Shown here piece by piece: positions 1 through 7,660 of a stretch of 33,968 bases of DNA. A model generated the notes under the pieces. The model was not told the DNA's origin. It did no database searches and worked only from the letters and a program-made list of their open reading frames with translations. Made by a program: the position numbers and the translations under genes. Each line of letters begins with the position of its first letter. Position 1 is the first letter of the stretch. Source of the DNA: Gammaproteobacteria bacterium (GTDB lineage Bacteria > Pseudomonadota > Gammaproteobacteria > Steroidobacterales > Steroidobacteraceae); contig JAJPKM010000007.1 in assembly GCA_021323735.1 (NCBI GenBank), positions 1-33,968 of the forward strand, read 5' to 3'.

Positions 1-11
1 CACTCCGCTGT

Positions 12-87
12 TGGTGGGTGCTGAGGGGATCGAACCCCCGACCCTCGCCGTGTAAAGGCGATGCTCTACCAGCTGAGCTAAGCACCC
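12..87 (-). tRNA. tRNA-Val (anticodon UAC)
   Basis: The reverse complement folds as a complete 76-nt cloverleaf. The acceptor arm GGGTGCT pairs with AGCACCC, followed by discriminator A and an encoded CCA. The D-arm reads GCTCAGCTGGTAGAGC, the anticodon loop is TTTACAC with anticodon TAC, and the T-arm carries GGTTCGATCC. It closely resembles gammaproteobacterial tRNA-Val(UAC) and reads GUA-type valine codons. It is the last element of the minus-strand tig-clp-lon block and lies 72 bases past the PIN toxin stop codon. No confident promoter could be read immediately upstream. Confidence 0.97.
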
Positions 88-159
88 CCTGGAAGAGGCG
101 CGGAAGTTTACGCGAGGTCAAAGGGCTTGGCTAGTAGCATTTTCCAAATGGATAGCCCA

Positions 160-570
160 TCAAGCAGGCCGGATTGGAGGCGGGGTCAGGAACTCGCACG
201 CGACTCCATTTGATCTGGAGAGAGATTCATCCAGAGTCGCGAGCGGGAGCTTCAGCGCTTCGGCGATGGCCACATACCACGCGTCGTAACTCGTCACATT
301 GTGGCGAAGCGCCCAAATGCGATCGGCGAAAGGCTCGAAAGGAAATAACTCGATATCGAGCTGCATGAGATCCTCTTGCGCTGCATTCGCTTCCGGCGTC
401 GTAATGAGCTTTGCCCTCTCCAAGCGACGCAATATGTTCGTTGCTTCAGCGCATACCAGCTCGGGCGCATGTAGCGAACTTCCGGCCAGTATGTTCTCGG
501 CCCACACTCCGTTGGCGCCTGTGTCAATGAGCCCAGCCACCAGCACGGACGAATCGACTACGACATTCAA
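160..570 (-). CDS. PIN-domain toxin of a VapBC/FitAB-type toxin-antitoxin pair
   Basis: This 136-residue protein fits the PIN-domain ribonuclease fold used by VapC/FitB toxins, which cleave RNA with Mg ions held by conserved acidic residues. The expected acids are present: D6 in VVVDSSV, E42 in VCAEATN, D96 in SYDAWYVA and D114 in ATLDES. The start is TTG. Its last two bases and the following A form the antitoxin stop, so the two genes overlap as TTGA and are probably translationally coupled. The only nearby ATG is out of frame and hits a stop at once. Its position directly after the ribbon-helix-helix gene is the standard antitoxin-toxin order. The RNA target cannot be inferred from sequence. 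Confidence 0.9.
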   Translation of the reverse strand: MNVVVDSSVLVAGLIDTGANGVWAENILAGSSLHAPELVCAEATNILRRLERAKLITTPEANAAQEDLMQLDIELFPFEPFADRIWALRHNVTSYDAWYVAIAEALKLPLATLDESLSRSNGVACEFLTPPPIRPA

Positions 571-803
571 CGTCGGTCAGCGTTCCTGTTCTCGAGGATT
601 TGCTTGGGGGAAACCTGAGTCTGTGCCGCGCGCTTTCTCTTGCGCACCTGTTCCAGCCAGGAGTCAACCGAAGGGCGCGCAACCATGCGCTCCAGCTCAG
701 CGCGCAAATATTCCTGCATCGACTTACCCTGCAGGGCAGCACGAGCAGCCAGTCCGTCGCGGACTCGTTCCGGAACATCACGAATGTTGATCTGAACCGT
801 CAT
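567..803 (-). CDS. FitA/VapB-type ribbon-helix-helix antitoxin
   Basis: This 78-residue protein begins MTVQINIRDVPERV, the beta strand and first helix of a FitA-like ribbon-helix-helix DNA-binding domain. A second helix (KSMQEYLRAELERM) follows, then a basic C-terminal tail of the kind that occupies the PIN toxin active site. The start is the ATG at 801-803. An in-frame upstream ATG at 842 would add 13 residues of unlikely composition and would lie inside a perfect inverted repeat, so it was not used. By family knowledge the protein represses its own operon with the toxin and neutralises it. No strong Shine-Dalgarno is visible. The gene lies 81 bases past the lon stop. Confidence 0.9.
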   Translation of the reverse strand: MTVQINIRDVPERVRDGLAARAALQGKSMQEYLRAELERMVARPSVDSWLEQVRKRKRAAQTQVSPKQILENRNADRR

Positions 804-821
804 GATTGCATGGTGCCAGCA

Positions 822-842
822 ATGCTTGCATAATGCAAGCAT
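822..842. promoter_or_regulatory. Perfect inverted repeat upstream of the antitoxin gene, probable autoregulatory operator
   Basis: The arms ATGCTTGCAT (822-831) and ATGCAAGCAT (833-842) are exact reverse complements around a single central base at 832. The site ends 18 bases before the antitoxin start codon. FitA/VapB ribbon-helix-helix antitoxins typically bind such palindromes over their own promoter, so this is the likely operator. Related TGCA-type half-sites occur on both sides (GATTGCATG at 804-812 and ATGCAGGTATGC on the minus strand at 839-850). Binding itself is inferred. Confidence 0.7.
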
Positions 843-855
843 ACCTGCATCGCAG

Positions 856-885
856 GCGCGCTTCGGGTTCTCGAATAACGCGCGC
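856..885. terminator. Possible stem-loop at the lon 3' end
   Basis: GCGCGC at 856-861 can pair with GCGCGC at 880-885, and inner TTCG pairs with CGAA. The structure starts at the last base of the lon stop codon. Neither strand shows a run of T after the stem, so it is not a canonical intrinsic terminator. It may protect the 3' end or slow polymerase before the toxin-antitoxin genes. Confidence 0.3.
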
Positions 886-3341
886 TAGTGCGCCCGGACT
901 TGGCCCTTCGCGCGCCCCGGCTTGCGGGCGGGCTTCTCGCCCGCAATCACTTCGGCCGGCTTGACCGGATCCGGCGTCGCGGGCAGCGGCACCGGCATGT
1001 GGGCGAGCGCGACTTGCAGCACTTCGTCGATCCATTTCACCGAGCGGATGTCGAGCTTCTCCTTGATGTTGTCGGGAATCTCGGCCAAATCCTTGGTGTT
1101 GTCGTCGGGGATCAGCACCGTGGTGATGCCGCCGCGATGCGCCGCCAGCAGTTTCTCCTTCAGTCCGCCGATCGGCAGCACTTCCCCGCGCAGCGTGATC
1201 TCGCCGGTCATCGCGACATCGGAGCGCACCGGAATCTTGGTAAGAGCGGATATCAATGCAGTCGCCATGCCGACGCCGGCACTCGGGCCGTCCTTCGGGG
1301 TCGCGCCCTCGGGCACATGGATGTGCACGTCGGCCTTTTGATAGAAATCGACATCGAGTCCCAGCATCGCCGAGCGGCTGCGTACCACGGTCATCGCGGC
1401 CTGGATGGACTCCTGCATGACCTCGCCGAGCTGGCCGGTGTGCGTCAACTTGCCCTTACCGTTGACCACCGCCGCTTCGATGGTGAGAAGCTCACCGCCA
1501 ACCTCGGTCCATGCCAGACCGGTGACCTGACCGATGCGATTGCTCTCCTCGGCCTTGCCGTAGCGAAAGCGGCGAACACCCAAGTACTTGTCGAGATTGT
1601 CCGAATCGACCGTGACGGTCTTTTCCGCCGGGTTGAGCAACAGCTGTTTGACGGCCTTGCGGCCGATCTTGGAGATTTCGCGCTCCAGGTTGCGAACTCC
1701 TGCCTCGCGCGTGTAGAAACGGATCATGTCGTGAATCGCCGTGTCCGCGACATGCAGTTCGTCCGGTTTCAAACCGTTCTGTTTCACCTGTTTGGGCAAC
1801 AGGTAGCGGCGCGCGATATTGCTCTTTTCATCCTCGGTGTATCCCGGGATACGGATCACTTCCATGCGATCGAGGAGCGGCGCGGGGATATTCAGGCTGT
1901 TCGCGGTACAGACGAACATCACCTCGGAGAGATCGAAATCCACCTCCAGGTAATGATCGTTGAAGGTGCTGTTCTGTTCCGGGTCGAGCACTTCCAACAG
2001 CGCCGAGGACGGATCGCCGCGAAAGTCGGTCGACATCTTGTCGACTTCATCCAGCAGGAACAGCGGATTGCGAACGCCGCACTTGGCGAGGTTTTGAATG
2101 ATCTTGCCGGGCATCGAACCGATGTAGGTACGGCGATGGCCACGGATCTCCGCCTCGTCGCGCACGCCGCCCAACGACATGCGCACGAACTTGCGGTTCG
2201 TGGAACGCGCGACGCTCTGTCCCAAGGAGGTCTTGCCGACGCCGGGCGGTCCCACCAGACACAGGATCGGACCGCGAAGATTCTTCACGCGCTGCTGTAC
2301 GGCCAGGTACTCGACGATGCGCTCCTTGACCTTCTCCAGCCCGTAGTGGTCGGCCTCGAGCACCTTCTCGGCAGCCGCGATGTCCAAATGGACCTTGCTG
2401 CGCTTCTTCCATGGCGACTTGACCAGCCAGTCCACGTAGTTGCGCACCACGGTGGCTTCCGCCGACATGGGCGACATGAGTTTCAACTTGGCCAGCTCGG
2501 AATTGGCCTTCTCGCGCGCCTCCTTGGGCATGCCGGCCGCTTTGATGCGCTTCTCGAGCTCGCCGATTTCGTTCGGCGCATCGTCGAGCTCGCCGAGCTC
2601 CTTCTGAATGGCCTTCATCTGCTCATTCAGGTAGTACTCGCGCTGGCTCTTTTCCATCTGCTGTTTGACGCGGCCGCGAATGCGCTTTTCGATCTGCAGC
2701 ACGTCCATCTCACCCTCGATGACGGCGAGCATGTGCTCGAGCCGCTTACGCACATCGGGGATTTCGAGCACTTTCTGCTTTTCGGACAGCTTCAAGGACA
2801 TATGAGCGGCGACGGTGTCGGCCAACCGGCCCGCCTGCTCGATGCCGGCCAGCGACGTCAGGATCTCCGGCGGAACCTTCTTGTTCAACTTGACATATTG
2901 CTCGAACTGCGTGGTCACCGAGCGCGTCAATACGTCCATCTCGCGCTCTTCGTAGCGCTCGAGGTCGGGCAGCGGCGTCACTTCCGCGGAGAAGTATTCG
3001 CCTTCCCACAGCTTGTCGATGCTGGCCCTATCCACGCCCTCGACCAGCACTTTCACGGTGCCGTCAGGCAGCTTGAGCAGCTGCAGGATGGTGGCAATGG
3101 TGCCCACCCGATACAGGTCGCCGGCCTTGGGGTCGTCGACATCCGCCTGTTTCTGCGCGACCAAGAGAATGCGCTTGTCCGCCTTCATGGCCAGATCGAG
3201 CGCCACGATGGATTTCTCACGCCCCACGAACAGGGGTATGACCATGTGCGGGTAGACCACGACATCGCGCAGCGGCAATACCGGCGTGCCGCTCACCGGC
3301 GGCGCCACTTCGGGAATCAAGCTTACGGGTTCATCGCTCAC
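885..3341 (-). CDS. lon: ATP-dependent protease Lon
   Basis: This 818-residue protein matches full-length bacterial LonA, a cytosolic hexameric protease that degrades misfolded proteins and specific regulators, including many antitoxins. The N-terminal substrate-binding domain ([10 protein letters not shown] near residue 22) leads into a coiled region (about 210-300). The AAA+ module follows, with Walker A GPPGVGKT at 364-371 and Walker B LFLLDEVD at 427-434. The C-terminal protease domain has the Ser-Lys dyad at S687 (KDGPSAG) and K730 (GGLKEK); their 43-residue spacing matches the E. coli enzyme. The start is GTG at 3339-3341, with AAGG about 12 bases upstream. A proline- and lysine-rich tail of about 35 residues extends beyond the protease domain. 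It follows clpX by 79 bases and carries its own sigma-32-like promoter. Confidence 0.99.
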   Translation of the reverse strand: MSDEPVSLIPEVAPPVSGTPVLPLRDVVVYPHMVIPLFVGREKSIVALDLAMKADKRILLVAQKQADVDDPKAGDLYRVGTIATILQLLKLPDGTVKVLVEGVDRASIDKLWEGEYFSAEVTPLPDLERYEEREMDVLTRSVTTQFEQYVKLNKKVPPEILTSLAGIEQAGRLADTVAAHMSLKLSEKQKVLEIPDVRKRLEHMLAVIEGEMDVLQIEKRIRGRVKQQMEKSQREYYLNEQMKAIQKELGELDDAPNEIGELEKRIKAAGMPKEAREKANSELAKLKLMSPMSAEATVVRNYVDWLVKSPWKKRSKVHLDIAAAEKVLEADHYGLEKVKERIVEYLAVQQRVKNLRGPILCLVGPPGVGKTSLGQSVARSTNRKFVRMSLGGVRDEAEIRGHRRTYIGSMPGKIIQNLAKCGVRNPLFLLDEVDKMSTDFRGDPSSALLEVLDPEQNSTFNDHYLEVDFDLSEVMFVCTANSLNIPAPLLDRMEVIRIPGYTEDEKSNIARRYLLPKQVKQNGLKPDELHVADTAIHDMIRFYTREAGVRNLEREISKIGRKAVKQLLLNPAEKTVTVDSDNLDKYLGVRRFRYGKAEESNRIGQVTGLAWTEVGGELLTIEAAVVNGKGKLTHTGQLGEVMQESIQAAMTVVRSRSAMLGLDVDFYQKADVHIHVPEGATPKDGPSAGVGMATALISALTKIPVRSDVAMTGEITLRGEVLPIGGLKEKLLAAHRGGITTVLIPDDNTKDLAEIPDNIKEKLDIRSVKWIDEVLQVALAHMPVPLPATPDPVKPAEVIAGEKPARKPGRAKGQVRAH

Positions 3342-3390
3342 TGGCAGGCCTTATGGTTGTGGCACGTCGGGCAAAACTATCGCCTGAGGT

Positions 3391-3419
3391 ACATGCGGCC
3401 GTCGAACTTCAGTTTCAAG
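3391..3419 (-). promoter_or_regulatory. Sigma-32 (heat shock) type promoter of lon
   Basis: On the minus strand the sequence CTTGAAA (3419-3413) is followed after 14 bases by CCGCATGT (3398-3391). This matches the RpoH consensus CTTGAAA / N13-17 / CCCCATnT at all but one position. It begins one base after the clpX stop codon and would start transcription about 40 bases before the lon GTG. Lon is a classic heat-shock gene, so the position makes biological sense. Confidence 0.75.
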
Positions 3420-3420
3420 C

Positions 3421-4746
3421 TCAAAGATGGTCTGAACCCGTGGGGCGCCGCTGTTCCTCGACCGGAGCCACCAAACGAGTCTCCTCGGTTCGGTGGACTA
3501 TGTAGGGTTTGCTGTGGCCTTCGATCACCTGTTCGTCGACCACGACCTTTTGCACATTACGCAATGAGGGCAGGTCATACATCGTGTCGAGTAACACATT
3601 CTCGAGAATGGTGCGCAAGCCACGAGCGCCGGTCTTGCGCTGCATGGCTTTTCGCGCCACCGAGCGCAACGCATCTTCCCGGAAATCCAGTTCCACGCCT
3701 TCCATGTCGAACAGTTTGCGGTACTGCTTGGTGAGGGCATTCTTCGGCTGCATCAAAATCGAAATCAGCGCGTCCTCATCCAGCTCTTCCAGGGTCGCGA
3801 CCACCGGCAGACGTCCGACGAACTCCGGAATCAAGCCGTACTTGATCAAGTCCTCCGGCTCGGTGTCGTGGAACACATCGTTGCCGTGCGGCCGCGCATT
3901 GTGCTCGCGCACTTCGGCGACAAAGCCGATTCCGCTCTTGTGGGTGCGATTCATGATGATCTTTTCAAGGCCGGCAAACGCACCGCCGCAAATGAAAAGG
4001 ATATTGGTGGTGTCCACTTGCAGGAATTCCTGCTGCGGATGCTTGCGACCACCCTGCGGAGGTACCGAGGCGATCGTCCCCTCGATGAGCTTCAGCAGCG
4101 CCTGTTGGACGCCCTCGCCCGACACGTCGCGCGTGATCGACGGATTGTCCGACTTGCGCGAAATCTTATCGATTTCATCGATGTAGACAATGCCGGTCTG
4201 CGCCTTCTCGACGTCGTAGTCGCATTTCTGGAGCAGCTTCTGAATGATGTTTTCGACATCCTCGCCGACGTACCCCGCCTCGGTCAGGGTGGTGGCATCC
4301 GCAATCGTGAAAGGGACATTGAGCAACCGGGCCAGCGTTTCAGCCAGCAGCGTCTTGCCGGAACCGGTCGGTCCAATCAGCAGAATATTGCTCTTCGCCA
4401 GTTCCACGTCATCGCGGGAACGCACGCCCTCGGCGCCGCGCGTTTGCAGCCGTTTGTAGTGGTTGTAGACGGCTACCGACAGGACGCGCTTGGCGCGCTC
4501 CTGGCCGATGACATACTCGTCGAGAACCTTCTTGATTTCCTGGGGCTTGGGGAGCTTATCCCGCGTGCGCTCGGCACGCTCCTCCAACTCCTCCCGGATT
4601 ATGTCGTTGCACAGCTCCACGCATTCGTCGCAGACGAAAACGCTGGGGCCGGCGATGAGCTTCCGAACCTCATGTTGGCTCTTTCCACAGAAGGAGCAGT
4701 ACAAAAGCTTGCCGTCATCATGTTTGCCGCGCGAATCTTCGCTCAT
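3421..4746 (-). CDS. clpX: ATP-dependent Clp protease ATP-binding subunit ClpX
   Basis: This 441-residue AAA+ unfoldase feeds ssrA-tagged and other substrates into ClpP. The N-terminal zinc-binding domain has four cysteines (C17, C20, C39, C42 in CSFC and CDEC). Walker A is GPTGSGKT at 125-132, the pore loop GYVG is at 158-161 and Walker B is IVYIDEID at 186-193. The ClpP-docking IGF motif lies in [11 protein letters not shown]. The start at 4746 was preferred over the longer frame because GAGGA lies just upstream and the protein then begins MSEDSRG as in homologues. It follows clpP by 189 bases and is followed by lon. Confidence 0.99.
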   Translation of the reverse strand: MSEDSRGKHDDGKLLYCSFCGKSQHEVRKLIAGPSVFVCDECVELCNDIIREELEERAERTRDKLPKPQEIKKVLDEYVIGQERAKRVLSVAVYNHYKRLQTRGAEGVRSRDDVELAKSNILLIGPTGSGKTLLAETLARLLNVPFTIADATTLTEAGYVGEDVENIIQKLLQKCDYDVEKAQTGIVYIDEIDKISRKSDNPSITRDVSGEGVQQALLKLIEGTIASVPPQGGRKHPQQEFLQVDTTNILFICGGAFAGLEKIIMNRTHKSGIGFVAEVREHNARPHGNDVFHDTEPEDLIKYGLIPEFVGRLPVVATLEELDEDALISILMQPKNALTKQYRKLFDMEGVELDFREDALRSVARKAMQRKTGARGLRTILENVLLDTMYDLPSLRNVQKVVVDEQVIEGHSKPYIVHRTEETRLVAPVEEQRRPTGSDHL

Positions 4747-4808
4747 GCTGTCCTCAAATTGGCAGTGCCGCAAACCGAAGGAAGGCCCACGACACAGCTA
4801 TGGTGGAG

Positions 4809-4838
4809 ACTATATAGCACCCAACGGACCCCGCGCAA
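4809..4838 (-). promoter_or_regulatory. Possible promoter between clpP and clpX
   Basis: On the minus strand a TATAGT box (4814-4809), inside the AT-rich GCTATATAGT, lies 18 bases after a weak TTGCGC -35 (4838-4833). It would transcribe clpX from about 60 bases upstream of its start. The 189-base clpP-clpX gap has room for an internal promoter, but the -35 element is poor. Confidence 0.35.
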
Positions 4839-4935
4839 AGATAAGGTCCCTCGGGCCGTGATCGGGTTCCGCAGCAGCCCGCGCGACGCCGGTTTTGCCT
4901 CTCTTAAGACTACAGGGAATACCCTAGACAGGCGC

Positions 4936-5553
4936 CTAGGCCTTGACGGGAATCTCACCGCGTTTTTCAAGCATGGAATCCACGATTCCATAGGCACGGG
5001 CCTGCTCAGCGGTCATAAAGTTGTCCCGGTCGCTGTCGGCCTTGACCCTTTCGACCGTTTGGCCGGTGTGTTTGGCCAAAATGGCGTTCAGGCGGGTCTT
5101 TGTCTCCATCACGTCGCGCGCATGGATGTCGATGTCCGAGGCTTGGCCTTGGAAACCGGCAGATGGTTGGTGGATCATGATTTTGGAGTTCGGCAGCGAG
5201 TAGCGCTTGCCGGCCGCGCCTCCGGCCAGCAAAACCGCGCCCATCGAGGCCGCTAACCCCACGCAAATGGTGCTGACATCCGGCTTGACGAACTGCATGG
5301 TGTCATAAATCGCCAGACCCGCGCTCACCGATCCGCCGGGCGAGTTGATATAGATATTGATGTCCTTGTCCGGGTTCTCCGATTCCAGGAACAGCAGCTG
5401 GGCGACCACCAGGTTCGCCATGTAGTCCTCGACCGGACCGACGATGAAAATCAATCGCTCCTTGAGCAACCGCGAATAGATGTCGTAGGCCCGCTCGCCG
5501 CGAGCGGTCTGCTCCACCACCATGGGAACCAAATTCAATGCGCGCGTGGTCAT
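4936..5553 (-). CDS. clpP: ATP-dependent Clp protease proteolytic subunit ClpP
   Basis: This 205-residue serine peptidase assembles into two stacked heptameric rings and degrades proteins unfolded by ClpX or ClpA. The catalytic triad is S103 (AASMGAV), H128 (MIHQPSAG) and D177 (SDRDNF). The spacing of 25 and 49 residues is the same as in the E. coli enzyme. The oligomerisation and substrate motif YINSPGGS is also present. The ATG start at 5551-5553 has AAAGG at a good distance. It lies 172 bases downstream of tig, with its own heat-shock-like promoter in that gap, and leads into clpX. Confidence 0.99.
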   Translation of the reverse strand: MTTRALNLVPMVVEQTARGERAYDIYSRLLKERLIFIVGPVEDYMANLVVAQLLFLESENPDKDINIYINSPGGSVSAGLAIYDTMQFVKPDVSTICVGLAASMGAVLLAGGAAGKRYSLPNSKIMIHQPSAGFQGQASDIDIHARDVMETKTRLNAILAKHTGQTVERVKADSDRDNFMTAEQARAYGIVDSMLEKRGEIPVKA

Positions 5554-5593
5554 AGTTGCCTTTCGATTGTCAAAATAAAATCAACTGTCTGCT

Positions 5594-5624
5594 CTGTGAG
5601 GGCTTCATAACACCATTTCAAGGG
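5594..5624 (-). promoter_or_regulatory. Sigma-32 type promoter of clpP-clpX
   Basis: On the minus strand CCCTTGAAA (5624-5616) is a perfect extended RpoH -35 element. After 14 bases CCTCACAG (5601-5594) is a partial match to CCCCATnT. Transcription would begin about 35 bases before the clpP ATG. The E. coli clpPX operon is also sigma-32 controlled. The -10 element is weaker than the one before lon. Confidence 0.6.
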
Positions 5625-5677
5625 ATTTCCTAGGAACCTGCCTCACGGACTGTGCGTGCGCCTCGATATCCAACCGC

Positions 5678-5698
5678 GCGGCCCCGCCTGAGGGCCGC
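5678..5698. terminator. GC-rich hairpin after tig
   Basis: GCGGCCC (5678-5684) pairs perfectly with GGGCCGC (5692-5698) across a 7-base loop, 27 bases past the tig stop codon. There is no T-run on either strand, so if it ends tig transcription it does so only weakly or with Rho. Confidence 0.4.
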
Positions 5699-5738
5699 TT
5701 CAAGGTCACACCTTGAGGTTCAAGGTCACGCCTCAAAG
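5699..5738. repeat. Two tandem 20-bp copies overlapping the tig stop codon
   Basis: The units 5699-5718 and 5719-5738 both begin TTCAAGGTCAC and continue with similar cyt-tca/cctcaa ends. The second copy contains the tig stop codon (5726-5728). This is a short local duplication at the very 3' end of tig. No function is evident. Confidence 0.65.
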
Positions 5739-7021
5739 TTCATCAGTTCCTTGAAGGTGGATGGCACCTCGTGCACCTTGGCATGCTGCAGAATCCAGTC
5801 CACGGCTTGGTCTTCGAGCGCCAAACCTTCCACCTGGCGCATGGCCTCGGCGTTCTGCAGATAGGCGCGCTTCATCGCACCCGGGTCGCCATAGGCTGCC
5901 ACCATCTCGTCCAGACGCTCATTCACACGCGCCCGGTCGACGATGAGCTTCTCGCGCCGAACGACATCGTTCAACAATAGCCCGAGGGTCACGCGGCGGC
6001 GCGCCGGCTCCACGAAGGGATCCCGCGGCGGCGCCTGCGATGCATCCTTCGCGCCGGCCCTGCGCATTGCCTCGACCTGCAAGTCGCGGATCTGACTCTC
6101 GATGAGCACATTGGGCACCTCGGTGGGATTCGCCGCGTACAGCTTGTCCATCACCGACGCCTTGTTGCGGTTACGCAGCGCTTGATCGAGTTCGCGGCGC
6201 ATATTGGCCCCGACATCCTCGCGCAGCTTCGCCACGCCACCTTCGGCGACGCCGAAGGATTTGCAAAACTCTTCGTCGAGTTCCGGCAGCACCGGCTCTT
6301 CCACCGCCTTGATGTCGGTTGCGAAGACGGCGGTCTTTCCGGCCAATTCGGCGGCGCGGTAATCGGCGGGAAAATGCACGGTCACGCTGCGCTTTTCGCC
6401 CGCGACCGCGCCGATCAAACCCTGCTCCAGATCCGGCAACATCCGCCCCTCGCCCAGCACAATGGCGACATTTTCTCCCTTGCCGCCGGCAAATGGCACG
6501 CCGTCGATGGCGCCCTCGAAATCGATGCTGACCTTGTCGCCGTCGGCCGCGGCCCGGCTCACCGCCTGATGTTTCACCTGCTGCTTGCGCAGCCGTTCGA
6601 CCATGGCGTCGATATCGCTCTCGGCGACTTCTGCGGTGAGCCGCTCGACTTGCAGCGATTCGATCGGCTGCAGTTGAACTTCCGGGAACACCTCGAAAGT
6701 CGCCACGTACTTGAGGTCCTGACCCTCGTCCATGCTCTGCGGTTCGATGCGCGGGCTGCCGGCCGGCGCCAACTGGTTCTGCGTCACCGCCTCGGCGTAG
6801 CTGGACTGCAGCAATTCGCCGATCACTTCGCGATGAACTTGTGCCCCGAATTGTTGGCGAATGACCTTCAGTGGCGCTTTGCCCGGACGAAATCCATTCA
6901 AACGCGCCGTACGGCTGATGGATTGCAGACGCGCGGCGATCTGTTCAGCCACGCGTTCGGCGGGCACCTGCACTTGCATACGGCGCTCCAATTTGCCGAT
7001 ACTCTCGACGGAAACCTGCAT
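5726..7021 (-). CDS. tig: Trigger factor, ribosome-associated chaperone and peptidyl-prolyl isomerase
   Basis: This 431-residue protein matches trigger factor, which binds near the ribosome exit tunnel and folds nascent chains. The N-terminal ribosome-binding domain contains the signature GFRPGKAP (about residues 44-51). The FKBP-type isomerase domain follows (about 155-240, DGDKVSIDFEGAIDG then FAGGKGENV), and the helical C-terminal chaperone arm makes up the rest. Length is typical. The ATG at 7019-7021 has AGAGGATC as ribosome-binding site. The gene starts only 35 bases past the 3' end of tRNA-Leu, so the two are probably cotranscribed. It is the first protein gene of the tig-clpP-clpX-lon block. 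Confidence 0.99.
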   Translation of the reverse strand: MQVSVESIGKLERRMQVQVPAERVAEQIAARLQSISRTARLNGFRPGKAPLKVIRQQFGAQVHREVIGELLQSSYAEAVTQNQLAPAGSPRIEPQSMDEGQDLKYVATFEVFPEVQLQPIESLQVERLTAEVAESDIDAMVERLRKQQVKHQAVSRAAADGDKVSIDFEGAIDGVPFAGGKGENVAIVLGEGRMLPDLEQGLIGAVAGEKRSVTVHFPADYRAAELAGKTAVFATDIKAVEEPVLPELDEEFCKSFGVAEGGVAKLREDVGANMRRELDQALRNRNKASVMDKLYAANPTEVPNVLIESQIRDLQVEAMRRAGAKDASQAPPRDPFVEPARRRVTLGLLLNDVVRREKLIVDRARVNERLDEMVAAYGDPGAMKRAYLQNAEAMRQVEGLALEDQAVDWILQHAKVHEVPSTFKELMNFEA

Positions 7022-7056
7022 GATGATCCTCTATGGGTTACGAACTTTAAGGCGCG

Positions 7057-7141
7057 TGGTGCGAAAGGCGAGACTCGAACTCGCACGGGTTGCCCCACCA
7101 GATCCTAAGTCTGGCGCGTCTACCAATTCCGCCACATTCGC
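7057..7141 (-). tRNA. tRNA-Leu (anticodon UAG)
   Basis: The reverse complement gives an 85-nt class II tRNA with a long variable arm. The anticodon stem CCAGA/TCTGG frames the loop CTTAGGA with anticodon TAG, reading CUA-type leucine codons. The T-arm contains GAGTTCGAGTCTC, and discriminator A and CCA are encoded. The acceptor stem GCGAATG / CTTTCGC has one U-U mismatch at the sixth pair, which is unusual but tolerable. It lies directly upstream of tig. Confidence 0.96.
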
Positions 7142-7157
7142 AAAAATTCAGCCCACA

Positions 7158-7187
7158 AGTATAGCTAACGGGGTTCGCTTTCGCGAA
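7158..7187 (-). promoter_or_regulatory. Candidate promoter of tRNA-Leu / tig
   Basis: On the minus strand a TATACT -10 (7163-7158) stands about 17 bases before the tRNA 5' end, with a weak TTCGCG -35 (7187-7182) 18 bases further upstream. The -10 box immediately follows the stop codon of the orphan antitoxin gene. Confidence 0.5.
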
Positions 7188-7620
7188 CCAAGAGGCGGGC
7201 GACCTCGCGCAAGGCAGGAAGGCCATTCTCCAGCATGAAGTACAGCGGGCTGTCTCCATCGAAGGGCGGGCGCTGCATCGGTGCATGCACCCAGGCCCAA
7301 GCCCGGTCCGCAGGCCCAGGCTCGACGGTCAGGGAAAACTGGATATTGGCGATGAGCGCCGCCCTTTCCTGCTGCGTCGCAGAGAGCCGCGGCGCCTGAC
7401 CCAACCGGTAGCGCTGCAATACTTGCGGGGAGGGAATTTTGAGCAGCCGGCATTGCTGCAGCGGCGATAGCTCCCAGGCATCGGCAATGGCAAAGAAACG
7501 CTTCAGTACGCTGCTGCTGGTATGGCGCGCTGCGCGGCGGCTTGCCGGTTGCAACACCAATCGCGGTCCGGAACGAGTCTTGCTGGGCAATGCGGTTCTC
7601 ACGCGGTAACCGTTAAGCAT
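7165..7620 (-). CDS. Orphan MbcA/ParS/Xre-type antitoxin-like protein
   Basis: The 151-residue protein has a basic N-terminus, a helical DNA-binding-like region (about 38-75, LSPLQQCRLLKIPSPQVLQR), and a C-terminal segment (about 105-147) of the pattern WVHAP...F.GDSPLYFML..G...L..VARLL. That pattern is typical of the antitoxin/toxin-binding domain of MbcA, ParS and Xre partners of RES toxins (DUF2384-like). No RES gene adjoins it: tRNA-Leu lies 23 bases downstream and pyrF is divergent. The ATG at 7618-7620 follows GGGAG very closely, inside a tandem repeat. It is either a stand-alone regulator or the relic of a RES module. Family assignment is fairly sure; function is inference. Confidence 0.7.
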   Translation of the reverse strand: MLNGYRVRTALPSKTRSGPRLVLQPASRRAARHTSSSVLKRFFAIADAWELSPLQQCRLLKIPSPQVLQRYRLGQAPRLSATQQERAALIANIQFSLTVEPGPADRAWAWVHAPMQRPPFDGDSPLYFMLENGLPALREVARLLVRESEPR

Positions 7621-7656
7621 ACTCCCTATTGGTAGGCATACTCCCTAATAAGGGAG
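7617..7656. promoter_or_regulatory. Direct repeats and a palindrome between the orphan antitoxin gene and pyrF
   Basis: GCATACTCCCTA occurs exactly twice (7617-7628 and 7636-7647), 19 bases apart. The second copy runs into CTCCCT-AATA-AGGGAG (7641-7656), a perfect 6-bp inverted repeat. The array fills the 40-base gap between the two divergent start codons. It overlaps the antitoxin ATG and ends at the pyrF ribosome-binding site. Autoregulation by the Xre-like protein is plausible but unproven. Confidence 0.5.
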
Positions 7657-7660
7657 GCAC

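Noticed and set aside
888-3734. Very long open frame (948 codons) on the plus strand opposite lon
   Set aside because: It is the antisense shadow of lon and part of clpX. Its translation is rich in His, Arg and Leu-Asp runs with no domain, as expected from a GC-rich gene read backwards.
3868-5256. 462-codon plus-strand frame opposite clpX and clpP
   Set aside because: Antisense shadow with no motif and no ribosome-binding site; the minus-strand genes are unambiguous.
6182-7108. 308-codon plus-strand frame opposite tig and tRNA-Leu
   Set aside because: Antisense shadow that runs into the tRNA; no domain.
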